Source: Flavobacterium sp. MC2016-06 (GTDB lineage Bacteria > Bacteroidota > Bacteroidia > Flavobacteriales > Flavobacteriaceae). From it: 64,000 nucleotides of DNA. The position numbers and the translations under genes were made by a program. Below, piece after piece: positions 15,151 to 24,180 of the stretch. The DNA is taken from the NCBI RefSeq assembly GCF_009711165.2, contig NZ_WMID02000016.1, forward strand, positions 1 to 64,000. The letters are read 5' to 3'. Each line of letters opens with the position of its first letter. Positions within the stretch are counted from its first letter, which is position 1. The notes below the pieces were generated by a model. The model was not told the origin of the DNA, ran no database searches, and was given only the letters and a program-made list of their open reading frames with translations.

Positions 15151-17580
15151 CTAGGCTCTGTTTCTAAGCTTATTTTTGACAGCATTGTAGTCAATAAAAT
15201 ATTTTACACTAATTGAAAAAATGTGTTTTAAGGCATCATTATTTAATAAACCCGTTACATTGTGTTTAAAATCTTTGTCGATAATACGCTCAAAATTAGA
15301 AGCACTATTTCGATACAAAACCGAAAGCTGACTGCCAGGCGCAAACCACCAAGAATACGATAAATCGGCATTCCAAGAATAAAAACTTGAATTTTTATTC
15401 TCCGTATATTCAGGATAAGGAGTCAAAGTGCCGTTTGGCTGTAGTTTCATGGCTTCTTTATTTTCGGCATAAGACCAATATTGACGAACTGCTAAATTTA
15501 ATGTCATAGCACTGTTTAATGCGTATTTTCCGCTCAAAGTGTTGGAGTACGTAATTACATCTCGATTGGCAAAAACAATCGTTTTAGGAGTGTTTTCATT
15601 ATTATCGTCATCATAACTGTCAATATAACCCTTATTGTTATTCTTTTGAAAATAACTAAAAGTGTACGTAAGCAAAAGTTTATCATTAAAACGATATCTA
15701 GGACCAATGTCAGCACCATAAGCAATTCGACCAGATTGATCTGTAAATATTATTGACGGATTGATATCTATAGCAAATTTGTAGTTGTAATTGGTAGAAA
15801 TACTCGCCCAGTATTCTATTTTTTTTGGAATAATAACATATCTGTTTTCTGCCCTAGGTTCATAATAATCATTAGTTTCAAGAGGGAAAATAGTAAACCC
15901 AGTTCCGTAATAATTATTTTTTATAGTCGAAAGATTTATTTCTGCGCTGATTTTGTTGTCCTGTAGTTTACCAGATTCTTTATTAAATTCTGTATACATA
16001 CTATAGTCAATCTTGAAACTGTTAAAACGTTTTGTTGGATTTAGAATTCGATAATTGGCATTGCCATAAAAATTATAATAATTAGTGTAGAAATTAATTC
16101 CTAAGTCATTTGGATCAAAGTTTTTAGAAACAAAATCAGAACCTAGGCTGTAACGATAATTACCGCTTGTTTCTGCAAAACCCAGCGTAGTAAAAACACC
16201 AGTCTTATCTTCCGTATCATTAATAAAACTATATTTCGCATTTCCAAACAAACTATATGTATTTGCTTTCGTGTTTAAATCCCAAGCCAAACCTGTTACA
16301 TTAGCATCTCTAAAATGATTGTTTCTAGTAACGTTTGTATTAATTAAAGTAACCGAAGAGTTTTTGCGAAAACGCTGATCTAGAACCAAAACATTATAAT
16401 TGGTCAAAGGCTCCACAACCACACGTCTTGTTTCTCCTGTAATGGTATCTTTTACAGTTGCAAAAGTTTTTTCTGTAACGGCATTTAAAATTCCGACACC
16501 CAAACCATTTTTAGTTCTTCCAGAAACCTTTAGCGCATTGATGAGGTTTACATTCTGAGGAAATTCAGTAACCTCTTCATTATCATTTAAAACAGGTTCT
16601 GTAGACGGACGACCGCCAATTCTTCGAGAATAAAACATATTTCCTTTGCTGAACAAATCAGTTCCCTCCGTAAAAAAAGCCCTATTTTCATTAAATTGCT
16701 GTTCAAACGGACCTAAATTCAAGATTTGATCATCATATTTAGTCTGACCAAAATCAGGAATCAAAATAGCGTCCAGCGTAAAAGCATCGTTAATTCCGTA
16801 TTTAATATCCATGCCGCCTTTCATCGTTCCGTAGGTTTTTTGCCCATCAGCCGCATTTAAATAAAAAGAAGCATACGGCATAAAAAACAATCGAGTAGGA
16901 GGTTTGATGTTTTCAATTCCTTCCAAAGCACCATTTTGCTGTGTAAAAGTGCCAATTTTGGTATCAATTAAATTCCAAGTATATTTTTTACGTTCCCGTT
17001 TTATTTCCCTAAAAAAGTTAATTCCCCAAGTCTGTTTGTTTTCTCCAGAAAAACGCAGTGCGGCATACGGAATCTTAATTTCTACAACCCAGCCTTTATC
17101 GGTAAGTGCAGCTTTACTAATCCAAACAGCATCCCAAGAATAATCTTCGCCATAAGCATCCGTCATAATACAATCACCTTGAACATCAGCTGCAGAAACA
17201 AAAAATTCAAAATTCTGCTGTCCGTCATTAAAACCATTTATAAAAACACCAAAAATGTCAGCAGTTCCAAAATTATCACGCTGCGAAATCTCTTTTAAAA
17301 TCTTATTAGGTTCATCATCGTACATTATTGCAGCAATATAAATCGCGTCGTTGTTGTATAAAACTTTAATGTCGGTTTTTTTAGTGTCAGGAATTGGTTT
17401 TCCGTTGTCTGGCTGAAACATAACAAAGTTAGAAGCAACACTCGCGTTTTCCCATGCAGGTTCATCAAGCTTCCCGTCAATCGAAATGTTTTGTGATGTT
17501 GACCGAGCCTGCAAGACTTTTTTTTGCCCGAAGCTCCAAAAAGTAGATAACAAAAGACTGAAAAAAACTATTTTATTCAT
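15151..17580 (-). CDS. DUF5916 outer-membrane protein with CBM9-like N-terminus
   Basis: An exported 809-aa protein (signal peptide MNKIVFFSLLLSTFWSFG). Residues ~25-220 form a carbohydrate-binding-module-9-like domain, recognisable from ISIDGKLDEPAWENAS, TDIKVLYNNDAIYIAA and WVVEIKIPYAALRF. The remainder is DUF5916, rich in alternating beta strands and aromatic residues and ending in a strand typical of outer-membrane barrels. The function of the family is unknown; surface binding or uptake of a polymer is a plausible guess. No SusC/SusD pair or glycosidase adjoins it, so there is no polysaccharide-utilisation context here. It stands alone on the minus strand. Confidence 0.82.
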   Translation of the reverse strand: MNKIVFFSLLLSTFWSFGQKKVLQARSTSQNISIDGKLDEPAWENASVASNFVMFQPDNGKPIPDTKKTDIKVLYNNDAIYIAAIMYDDEPNKILKEISQRDNFGTADIFGVFINGFNDGQQNFEFFVSAADVQGDCIMTDAYGEDYSWDAVWISKAALTDKGWVVEIKIPYAALRFSGENKQTWGINFFREIKRERKKYTWNLIDTKIGTFTQQNGALEGIENIKPPTRLFFMPYASFYLNAADGQKTYGTMKGGMDIKYGINDAFTLDAILIPDFGQTKYDDQILNLGPFEQQFNENRAFFTEGTDLFSKGNMFYSRRIGGRPSTEPVLNDNEEVTEFPQNVNLINALKVSGRTKNGLGVGILNAVTEKTFATVKDTITGETRRVVVEPLTNYNVLVLDQRFRKNSSVTLINTNVTRNNHFRDANVTGLAWDLNTKANTYSLFGNAKYSFINDTEDKTGVFTTLGFAETSGNYRYSLGSDFVSKNFDPNDLGINFYTNYYNFYGNANYRILNPTKRFNSFKIDYSMYTEFNKESGKLQDNKISAEINLSTIKNNYYGTGFTIFPLETNDYYEPRAENRYVIIPKKIEYWASISTNYNYKFAIDINPSIIFTDQSGRIAYGADIGPRYRFNDKLLLTYTFSYFQKNNNKGYIDSYDDDNNENTPKTIVFANRDVITYSNTLSGKYALNSAMTLNLAVRQYWSYAENKEAMKLQPNGTLTPYPEYTENKNSSFYSWNADLSYSWWFAPGSQLSVLYRNSASNFERIIDKDFKHNVTGLLNNDALKHIFSISVKYFIDYNAVKNKLRNRA

Positions 17581-17811
17581 TGGTTTTGAAAAAGGAGGTT
17601 GGATAGTTGGTTGGATTAATAGACGCTATTTCTTACGGTTTGTTACACTTTTTCCTTTTTGTTTTATAGAATTAAAATATTTAGAAGAAACAGAAAAAAT
17701 ATTTATAAGTAAATTCTTTGTAAAAATGGCTTTTTTACGAGAATATGCTAATTTTTTGCTTATGGTTTGTTAAAGTTTAAACAAAAAGCACCTCATTTAC
17801 AGAGTTTTATT

Positions 17812-17840
17812 TTGTCTGGCGTATTTTTTTTATACTTTTG
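17812..17840 (+). promoter_or_regulatory. Promoter of the 241-aa L,D-transpeptidase gene
   Basis: TTG at 17812-17814, an 18-base spacer, then TACTTTTG at 17833-17840; a good match to the Bacteroidota housekeeping promoter. The ATG is 37 bases after the box. Confidence 0.6.
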
Positions 17841-17877
17841 CCGAACCCAAGTCCAATGTATAACCTAAAGCAATTCA

Positions 17878-18603
17878 ATGATTTACAGAATTTACCCAGT
17901 AATGGTATTTTTCTTGTTGTCTTTTGGAAAAGACTCTAAAAATACCACCGATCTTAAAAAAGCACCAGCAGCAAAAGTTTTTGCGAAAGTTGAAAAGCTG
18001 ACTGTAGATGCCAAAATCGAAAACGTTTACAATGCCTTAAATTCTAACAATTTTAAGATGCCTGAGCTTAGAACTTTTTCTGAAGCGTTGAAAGGATTTT
18101 ATTTATTGAAAGAAAAAGGTCTTGTTCAAAAAGACATTTTAACCCTGATTGATTTTAGTTTGTCATCAAACATAAAACGTCTTTGGGTGATTGATTTGAC
18201 TACAAATACCATTTTATTTAATTCGTTAGTTGCTCACGGAAGAAATACCGGAGAAGAATTTGCGTCTACTTTTTCAAATGCCAATTCCTCTTTTAAAAGC
18301 AGTTTAGGCTTTTATGCAACAGGCGAAATTTATCAAGGAAAACATGGAGCTTCATTGCGTCTTGATGGTTTAGAAAGAGGCGTTAATGATAATGCCCGCG
18401 AAAGAGGCGTTGTGGTTCATGGTGCAGATTATGTTTCTGAATCTTTCATTAGAGATAATAAAAGATTAGGAAGAAGCCAGGGCTGCCCAGCTCTTCCTGT
18501 AGAATTAACAGATGAAATAATTGAAACAATAAAAGATAAATCGTGTTTATATATCTACCATCCTTCAAGAAGTTTTACGATGGAAGAGAAACTAATTTCT
18601 TAG
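17878..18603 (+). CDS. Murein L,D-transpeptidase catalytic domain protein (YkuD_2 type)
   Basis: Predicted to form or exchange 3-3 or lipoprotein-type cross-links in the periplasm. The 241-aa protein starts with a short hydrophobic signal (MIYRIYPVMVFFLLSFG). The catalytic domain shows KRLWVIDLTTN (~100), GVVVHGADYV with the conserved His, and GRSQGCPALP with the nucleophile Cys. The NARERGVVVHG wording fits the YkuD_2 subfamily rather than classical YkuD. It converges on, and overlaps by 12 bases, a second L,D-transpeptidase of the other subfamily on the minus strand, so the two share no reading frame but do share their 3' ends. Confidence 0.85.
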   Translation: MIYRIYPVMVFFLLSFGKDSKNTTDLKKAPAAKVFAKVEKLTVDAKIENVYNALNSNNFKMPELRTFSEALKGFYLLKEKGLVQKDILTLIDFSLSSNIKRLWVIDLTTNTILFNSLVAHGRNTGEEFASTFSNANSSFKSSLGFYATGEIYQGKHGASLRLDGLERGVNDNARERGVVVHGADYVSESFIRDNKRLGRSQGCPALPVELTDEIIETIKDKSCLYIYHPSRSFTMEEKLIS

Positions 18604-20181
18604 TTTAGTATATAAATCCAAATCTAAATCATAAATATCAGCTCTAAAAAGGAGCTGATTTTTTTTGCTCCAAGCAGTCCAATACCATTGGTATAAAGCG
18701 TATTTTTTTTCAATCTTAATGTTAGTCGTTTTTTTGGATGCAATAATAGTGTCAATTCTGCTTTTTGACCAATTTACAGAGTCGTTTAAAATGTGCTGAG
18801 CCAATTCTAAAGGATTTTCGATACGCACACAACCAGAACTTAACGAGCGATTACTTCTTCCAAAATAATTTCGATGATTAGTGTCGTGCAAATACACACT
18901 ATGGTGATTTGGGAATAAAATTTTCATTAATCCCAGAGAGTTATTGTAACCAGGACTTTGTACATAGCGATAATTACCAGGTTTATTTTCGTTCCAAACT
19001 TTAGGATCTACTTCTTTTCCTGTAGTATCATATATAGTAATGTTCTTTTTGGCTAAATAGTTTCTATTTTTTTTCATTGCCGGAACAACATCTTCTTTTA
19101 AAATAGTTGGAGGAACTGTCCATGTTGGATTAAAAACAACCGTTTTTAGTACAGATGTAATAATAGGTGTTCTTCTTTTACTAGTTCCTACTACAACATT
19201 TCTAACCAAAGTTGTGTCTTGACTTTCTACTACATCTAAACTGTAATTTGGAATATTGATAATAAAATAATTTTCAGCCAAATCTGTAGTGTACCATCTC
19301 CAACGCTCCAAATTGGCAATAATTTGTTGTTTTCTTTGCTCTTTAGAATAATTTAAAGCGCTTATAGTTCCTTGTCCAATAACGCCATCTGAAGCTAATC
19401 CATGTCTTTCTTGGAATTTTTTGACCGCTTCAAAAGTTTTTTGGTCATAAATTTTGGTTAGACTGTCGCTTTTTCCAGACATGTCTTCCCAATACAAAAG
19501 TCTTTTTTTAATATTTATTAATGCCGAATTGGTATCTTTTAAAGTTATTTTTTCAGCAGATTCAATAGTTTTAATGTCATCATCTTCTGGATAAGTATTA
19601 ATGATTTCAAGTGCTTTTAGTAATGACTTATAAGTGTCAGATTTCGATTGAACGCTGTCAACAATACTGTCTAATTTGTTTTTATTAAAAGCTTTAATAA
19701 GTGCATTATTTACATCAAATGTTTTCTCTTCCAAATCCCAATCAGTGTAGAGTTTTTTAGGATCTAGTTTTCCTTTATATAGATGTGTTAAGTACAATTC
19801 GAAATTATAAGTTAGCAGAATGTCGTAAGTTGCCAAATCTGAATCGTTTAATGAGCTTATCTTTTTTTCAAATTTTTCTAAAGTAGAAGATTTGTAGTCG
19901 TCTGGATTTAGACCTAATTCATCTGATTTTTTTAATAAAGATAAAATGTAAGTTCTTTTTTTAAGATTTCCCCAAACCGTTTTGTTTTCAGATGAATTGT
20001 AAAACTGCTTAAGAGTCTCGCTTTTAAAAGCATTAATTTTTGCAGTATCAATTTGTACTTTTCTTTCATCAGTAAGAATAATTGCTGGCGGAGGAGTAGT
20101 TTTTACAGGAACTACTTTAGGAGTTTCCTTTTTACAACTAACAAGAATGCATAATACCAACAAAAAGTAAAGTTTCTTCAT
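18592..20181 (-). CDS. L,D-transpeptidase lipoprotein (YcbB/LdtD-like)
   Basis: A 529-aa lipoprotein: the signal MKKLYFLLVLCILVSCK ends in a lipobox with Cys16. Middle residues hold a peptidoglycan-binding domain (KKFQERHGLASDGVIG). The YkuD catalytic domain follows: NYSLDVVES, PTWTVPPTI, then HDTNHRNYF and SSGCVRIENP with the nucleophile Cys. This order (N-terminal helical region, PG-binding, YkuD) is that of E. coli YcbB, which makes 3-3 cross-links and can bypass D,D-transpeptidases. It is anchored to a periplasm-facing membrane. It converges with the smaller L,D-transpeptidase gene. Confidence 0.9.
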   Translation of the reverse strand: MKKLYFLLVLCILVSCKKETPKVVPVKTTPPPAIILTDERKVQIDTAKINAFKSETLKQFYNSSENKTVWGNLKKRTYILSLLKKSDELGLNPDDYKSSTLEKFEKKISSLNDSDLATYDILLTYNFELYLTHLYKGKLDPKKLYTDWDLEEKTFDVNNALIKAFNKNKLDSIVDSVQSKSDTYKSLLKALEIINTYPEDDDIKTIESAEKITLKDTNSALINIKKRLLYWEDMSGKSDSLTKIYDQKTFEAVKKFQERHGLASDGVIGQGTISALNYSKEQRKQQIIANLERWRWYTTDLAENYFIINIPNYSLDVVESQDTTLVRNVVVGTSKRRTPIITSVLKTVVFNPTWTVPPTILKEDVVPAMKKNRNYLAKKNITIYDTTGKEVDPKVWNENKPGNYRYVQSPGYNNSLGLMKILFPNHHSVYLHDTNHRNYFGRSNRSLSSGCVRIENPLELAQHILNDSVNWSKSRIDTIIASKKTTNIKIEKKYALYQWYWTAWSKKNQLLFRADIYDLDLDLYTKLRN

Positions 20182-20376
20182 ATTATATTTTTTTAAACAT
20201 TAAATAATGTTCTTCAATTTCTTTGATATCAAAAGATGAACCAAAAATTTGACAATTCATTTTTTTTTATAAAAACCGATAGTGCTGATTCTGGCATTCA
20301 ACCAAAATAAATCAATGCTTTGTATCTTAAAATAATTTTCACGATGTTAAACTAAAGCTTCTTCAATACTTTATCG

Positions 20377-20622
20377 TTAATGCTTTTTTAAAACGATTGA
20401 CTCCTGAATCTGAACCTGATTTTCGTCGGCAAAGATAATGTTGGATTTTTCGAATAACGAAATAATTCCTGTTAAATTTTGAGCCCTAAATAAACCATAA
20501 TTAGGTGTTGCTTGTAAATTGTCACCTTCAAGGAAGCATCTTTCTGCCGATTTTCCCTTTCAGAGAACGGGATGTTAAGCAATATAACTTTCTTTTGATG
20601 GTATTTCTTTAGTAATATTCAT
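20377..20622 (-). pseudogene. Decayed ORF with two in-frame stops
   Basis: From an ATG at 20622 one frame runs 82 codons to a TAA at 20377 but is broken by TAA at 20575-20577 and TGA at 20560-20562. After the second stop about 60 codons are open and protein-like, containing GDNLQATPNYGLFRAQNLTG and ending ADENQVQIQESIVLKKH. I cannot name the family. It could be the residue of a small gene or of an N-terminal fragment. Chance is possible, since AT-rich spacers often leave 50-codon gaps. Confidence 0.35.
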
Positions 20623-20718
20623 GGTTTGTAAAAATAATCCAATGTATAACTTTTTAGTTTTAAATGGATTATAAGAAATAGTTATTTTTAATTGAATTTT
20701 TTTCAAAAAAAGCTTGTT

Positions 20719-20745
20719 TTGAACTTAACTTATTTTTTATATTTG
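20719..20745 (+). promoter_or_regulatory. Promoter of tRNA-Gly copy 1
   Basis: TATATTTG at 20738-20745 with TTG at 20719-20721 (16-base spacer) or 20714-20716 (21-base spacer). The box ends 10 bases before the mature tRNA. Confidence 0.6.
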
Positions 20746-20755
20746 CACCAGTAAT

Positions 20756-20828
<73 letters not shown>

Positions 20829-20887
20829 CTAAGAAAACCATAACTTAATTGTTTTAGTTTTTTTTAGCAAATTAAAAATTATTGATT

Positions 20888-20922
20888 TTGTTTTTTTAAA
20901 TGATTTAATTTTTTTATATTTG
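20888..20922 (+). promoter_or_regulatory. Promoter of tRNA-Gly copy 2
   Basis: TATATTTG at 20915-20922, 12 bases before the tRNA, with a TTG at 20888-20890 (24-base spacer, slightly long). The -7 box and the following TTTGCACC resemble copy 1, so the promoter was probably duplicated with the gene. Confidence 0.55.
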
Positions 20923-20934
20923 CACCCTGTTAAT

Positions 20935-21007
<73 letters not shown>

Positions 21008-21011
21008 CTTC

Positions 21012-21043
21012 AAAAGCCTCAAACATTGTTTGAGGCTTTTTTG
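21012..21043 (+). terminator. Terminator after the tRNA-Gly pair
   Basis: A stem AAGCCTCAAAC / GTTTGAGGCTT with a 3-base loop and a T-run. It ends the tRNA transcript and, read in reverse, the convergent pepE transcript. Confidence 0.85.
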
Positions 21044-21075
21044 TTTTTTCTTACCATTAAGATATTAAGAAAAAA

Positions 21076-21783
21076 TTATTTTAAATTGCTTAGATCAGTT
21101 TCTGGCTGTAATTCTTCAGGGTTTAGATTTTGTTTAAAAAGTCTAGCAGCTAAATTTCCTTTTAAAGTGATTTTATCACCTTTTACTTCCAGCCAGCTTC
21201 CTTCTCTTAGACCTAAAACAGGAATTGCATTAAAAGCATGAAACTCTTTAATTCTAGTTTCGCGCGTTTCGCCCATGTGCTGCGACTGTGAGTCTGGATC
21301 TAAATAATGCGGATTTAAGTTGAAAGGAACTAATCCTAAAGTCTGAAAACTTGGCGGATAAATAATGGGCATGTCGTTAGTAGTCTGCATTGATAAGCCG
21401 CAGATATTGCTTCCGGCGCTTGATCCTAAATAAGGAGTTCCGTTTTTTACAGTTTCAGAGAGTAACTGCATAACGTTGTTTTTGTACAATTGAGTAACGA
21501 GTAAAAAGGTATTACCGCCTCCTGTAAATATGCCTTCTGCGTTTTTGACGGCATCTTCTGGGTTTTCAAATTCATGAATTCCTTTTACTTTAATATTTAT
21601 AGTAGCAAATACCTGTGCGGCTTTTTTGGTGTATTCGTCATGCGAAATACCGCTTGGGCGTGCGTAAGGAATAAATAAGATGCTTTTGCAGTTTTTAAAA
21701 TGCGATTGTAAAGTGGGTAATAAGTACTCTAAATAACTGCCTCCGTGAAGGGTAGAAGTGCTTGCGATAATGATGCTTTTCAT
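21076..21783 (-). CDS. pepE: Dipeptidase E (alpha-aspartyl dipeptidase)
   Basis: A cytoplasmic serine peptidase of family S51 that cleaves Asp-X dipeptides. Conserved stretches match E. coli PepE: IFTGGGNTF, LGSSAGSN (nucleophile Ser), TTNDMPI, LNPHY and GETRETRI. I chose the ATG at 21783 (MKSIIIASTSTLHGG), matching the E. coli N-terminus; the open frame continues five codons upstream. At 235 aa the length is normal. It converges with the tRNA-Gly pair. Confidence 0.9.
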   Translation of the reverse strand: MKSIIIASTSTLHGGSYLEYLLPTLQSHFKNCKSILFIPYARPSGISHDEYTKKAAQVFATINIKVKGIHEFENPEDAVKNAEGIFTGGGNTFLLVTQLYKNNVMQLLSETVKNGTPYLGSSAGSNICGLSMQTTNDMPIIYPPSFQTLGLVPFNLNPHYLDPDSQSQHMGETRETRIKEFHAFNAIPVLGLREGSWLEVKGDKITLKGNLAARLFKQNLNPEELQPETDLSNLK

Positions 21784-21946
21784 AAAAATAATACTCAATT
21801 TGTTGATGTTAAAGATATTAAAACTCTCTTTTTTGATGCATCAATTCGTGTTTAATTAACATATTTTTACCAAGTTCTTAATACTAAATTTGCAATGCAT
21901 TAGGATATTTTTACATCTTTAAGAATAAATCTAACTTTTTATCATT

Positions 21947-22714
21947 TTGGTTAATAAAATCGCATTTTTTTTTGTTGTTGTTTTGAGTCAGGTAAGTTGG
22001 GCTCAGGATAAAGACCGTTCTGTTATTAATGGCAGGATAGTTTCTAATAGTTCTGATTTAGAAGGGGTTTATGTTATCAATGCTCAGACTGAAGCTATGG
22101 TTACGACAGATGCTGCTGGAGCTTTTTCGATTTTAGCAAAACCAGATGATACGTTGGTTTTTTCTTCTATAAGTTTTAAGGAAAAAAGAGTTTTATTAAC
22201 GGCTGAAAATTTTTCAGATCTTAATTTTGCCGTAAAATTAAACATGGTAATGCATCAGTTAGAAGAAGTCGTTATTAGACGATACGATAATATTAATGCT
22301 GCAGCATTGGGAATTGTGCCTGCAGGACAAAAAACGTACACTGAGGCCGAAAGAAAACTACATACGGCAACAGCTCTTAATGCTACAGCAAGTGCAACCG
22401 GAATGGTTGGTGGCTCTATTTCTGCAGATCCGTTATTGAATTTTTTCTCTGGGCGTACGGCTATGCTGAAAAAAGAAGTTGCGGTAGAAAAGAAAGAATT
22501 TTTTATGAAACTTCTAGAGCACATGTTTAGTTTGGATCATTTTGTTGATCGATTAAAAATTCCTCTTGAATATGTAAAAGGATTTGAATATTATGCGGTG
22601 GAAAATGAAAAGTTTACCGTAATTTTGAATTCTAAAAACAAAACATCTACAGAATTTTTACTTGGCGAATTAGCAGTAAAATACAAAGAAATAATCGCAA
22701 GTGAAATTAAATAA
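21947..22714 (+). CDS. Exported carboxypeptidase-like regulatory domain protein, paralogue 1
   Basis: First of three related exported proteins in a coupled operon. The signal peptide is MVNKIAFFFVVVLSQVSWAQ. Residues ~25-105 form a CarbopepD_reg-like beta sandwich (INGRIVSNSSDLEGVYVIN, TDAAGAFSILAKPDDTLVFS, QLEEVVI). A helical C-terminal domain of unknown role follows (GRTAMLKKEV, LKIPLEYVKGFEYYAV). The start is TTG at 21947; the in-frame stop at 21932 leaves no ATG alternative. The function is unknown; the same beta sandwich caps TonB-dependent receptors and surface proteins. Its 3' end overlaps the next gene by 14 bases. Confidence 0.75.
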   Translation: MVNKIAFFFVVVLSQVSWAQDKDRSVINGRIVSNSSDLEGVYVINAQTEAMVTTDAAGAFSILAKPDDTLVFSSISFKEKRVLLTAENFSDLNFAVKLNMVMHQLEEVVIRRYDNINAAALGIVPAGQKTYTEAERKLHTATALNATASATGMVGGSISADPLLNFFSGRTAMLKKEVAVEKKEFFMKLLEHMFSLDHFVDRLKIPLEYVKGFEYYAVENEKFTVILNSKNKTSTEFLLGELAVKYKEIIASEIK

Positions 22715-23429
22715 TTCTTTACAAATAATCCTCTTATTACTTTTTGTTCAAATTAGCTTTGCGCAGAAGACAGTTTCTAAAGAAATTCTCGGACAAGTTT
22801 CAGAACAGTCAACTTCTGTTGAAGGGGTTAACATCATCAATAACAATACTCAAGTTGCGACTGTTTCTGATGCAGACGGTAAGTTTGCTATTGTTGTAAA
22901 AGAAGGTGATGTTTTGGTTTTTTCTGCTGTAAATTTAGATCCTGTAAAACGCCGTATTACGGCAGAAGATTTAGAAACGACTTTGCTTATAATAAAAATG
23001 TCAGCCAAAGAAGTTCAATTGAAAGAAGTAGTCGTAAACGAGAATGCCAATATTAATGCTGAAAATTTAGGTATTATTTCATACGGACAAAAAAAATATA
23101 CACCAGCAGAAAGAAAAGTATATACAGCAACTTCTACTTCGGTTGATAAGTTGTTGAATGGAATTTCGGGACGAACTAAAATGCTGAAAAAGGAGGTGAA
23201 CGTTGAGAAAAAAGAAATGCTTTTTAGAAAATTAGAATACCTTTTTGAAGAAGATTATTATACGAATCGTCTGAAAATTCCGTTGGATTATATAAAAGGA
23301 TTTCAATTATATTGTGTAGATGATGCCGAATTTGCTGTATCTTTGGATACTAAGAATAAAACAATGAGTATGTTTTTAATTACCGAATTAGCCAGAAAAT
23401 ACTTAATTATACTAGAAAATGAAAAATAG
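22701..23429 (+). CDS. Exported carboxypeptidase-like regulatory domain protein, paralogue 2
   Basis: Aligns along its length with the preceding product: ILGQVSEQSTSVEGVNIIN, DADGKFAIVVKEGD, QLKEVVVNENANINAENLGI, GRTKMLKKEVNVEKKE, NRLKIPLDYIKGF. The shared block from ~GRT.MLKKEV to the end is well conserved, so a tandem duplication is likely. The signal peptide is MKLNNSLQIILLLLFVQISFAQ. It starts with GTG at 22701 inside the end of the preceding gene and overlaps the next by 11 bases, so translation is probably coupled. No enzyme motif is visible. Confidence 0.75.
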   Translation: MKLNNSLQIILLLLFVQISFAQKTVSKEILGQVSEQSTSVEGVNIINNNTQVATVSDADGKFAIVVKEGDVLVFSAVNLDPVKRRITAEDLETTLLIIKMSAKEVQLKEVVVNENANINAENLGIISYGQKKYTPAERKVYTATSTSVDKLLNGISGRTKMLKKEVNVEKKEMLFRKLEYLFEEDYYTNRLKIPLDYIKGFQLYCVDDAEFAVSLDTKNKTMSMFLITELARKYLIILENEK

Positions 23430-24180
23430 ATTAGGAATACTTATTGCGTGCTTATGCTTATTTTGTCAAATCGTTTTAGGACAAAACAATTCAAGAAAAT
23501 CTTTACACGGGCAGGTTACAAATGATTTTCTTGCCATAGAAAGTGGTTATGTAATGAATATTAATGCAAATGTTAGAACATTTATCGGTGCTGGCGGATT
23601 GTTTGATATTATGGCAAGACCAAAAGATACTTTATTATTTTCGGGTTTAGCGTTTCAGTCTAAAAAAATTGTTTTGACAGAGAAAGATTGTTCAGATGTG
23701 CTTTTTTTAGCAAAATTAGATTTAGTAAATAATCAGCTTAGAGAAGTTGTTGTACATAAAGATTTAAAAGTAAAATCGCTTAGTGGCGGTTCTCAAGGAA
23801 TTGTTGATACACAATTTGAAGACGACAAACAGTCTACGGCAAAAAATACTGCAATGTATTCTGATCAAACTATTAAATACGGAATGGACTTTGTTCGTAT
23901 TTTTAAAGATGTAAAAAAACTGCTTCGTAAAAAAGATGATGTTCAGGAAGATGTAATTTCTGATATTGCTTTTGCAGAATATGCTAAAGATAATTTTACA
24001 CCCGATTTTTACAGTAAAACATTAGAATTAAAACCAGACGAAATTGAGCTTTTTTTAATGTACTGCTCAAATGATGCTGAGTCTAAAAAATATCTAAAAC
24101 CAGAAGATAAATTTCAATTGATCGATTTTATGATCAATAAGAATAAAGAATTTAAAAAGGCAGAGCAGACTCAAAAATGA
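23419..24180 (+). CDS. Exported carboxypeptidase-like regulatory domain protein, paralogue 3
   Basis: The most diverged of the trio. The signal peptide is MKNRLGILIACLCLFCQIVLGQ. The N-terminal beta sandwich is recognisable (LHGQVTNDFLAIESGYVMN, GAGGLFDIMARPKDTLLFSG, NQLREVVVHKDL). The C-terminal half is lysine- and aspartate-rich and helical, with KSLSGGSQGIVDTQFEDD replacing the conserved GRT block of the other two. It overlaps the DUF6702 gene by 4 bases (ATGA), a classic coupled junction. Unknown function. Confidence 0.7.
   Translation: MKNRLGILIACLCLFCQIVLGQNNSRKSLHGQVTNDFLAIESGYVMNINANVRTFIGAGGLFDIMARPKDTLLFSGLAFQSKKIVLTEKDCSDVLFLAKLDLVNNQLREVVVHKDLKVKSLSGGSQGIVDTQFEDDKQSTAKNTAMYSDQTIKYGMDFVRIFKDVKKLLRKKDDVQEDVISDIAFAEYAKDNFTPDFYSKTLELKPDEIELFLMYCSNDAESKKYLKPEDKFQLIDFMINKNKEFKKAEQTQK

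Larger units (their letters stand above)
20182..20755. other. 574-base spacer with a decayed ORF and the first tRNA-Gly promoter
   Basis: No intact gene. The minus strand holds an interrupted frame (20377-20622). The part next to the L,D-transpeptidase start (20182-20376) is AT-rich leader, and the right end carries the promoter of the first tRNA-Gly. Confidence 0.5.

Noticed and set aside
15151..17580. DUF5916 gene as part of a polysaccharide-utilisation locus
   Set aside because: No susC/susD pair, glycosidase or regulator is near it.
20182..20755. Riboswitch or small RNA in the 574-base spacer
   Set aside because: I found no conserved aptamer-like pairing; the region is better explained by a decayed frame plus the tRNA promoter.
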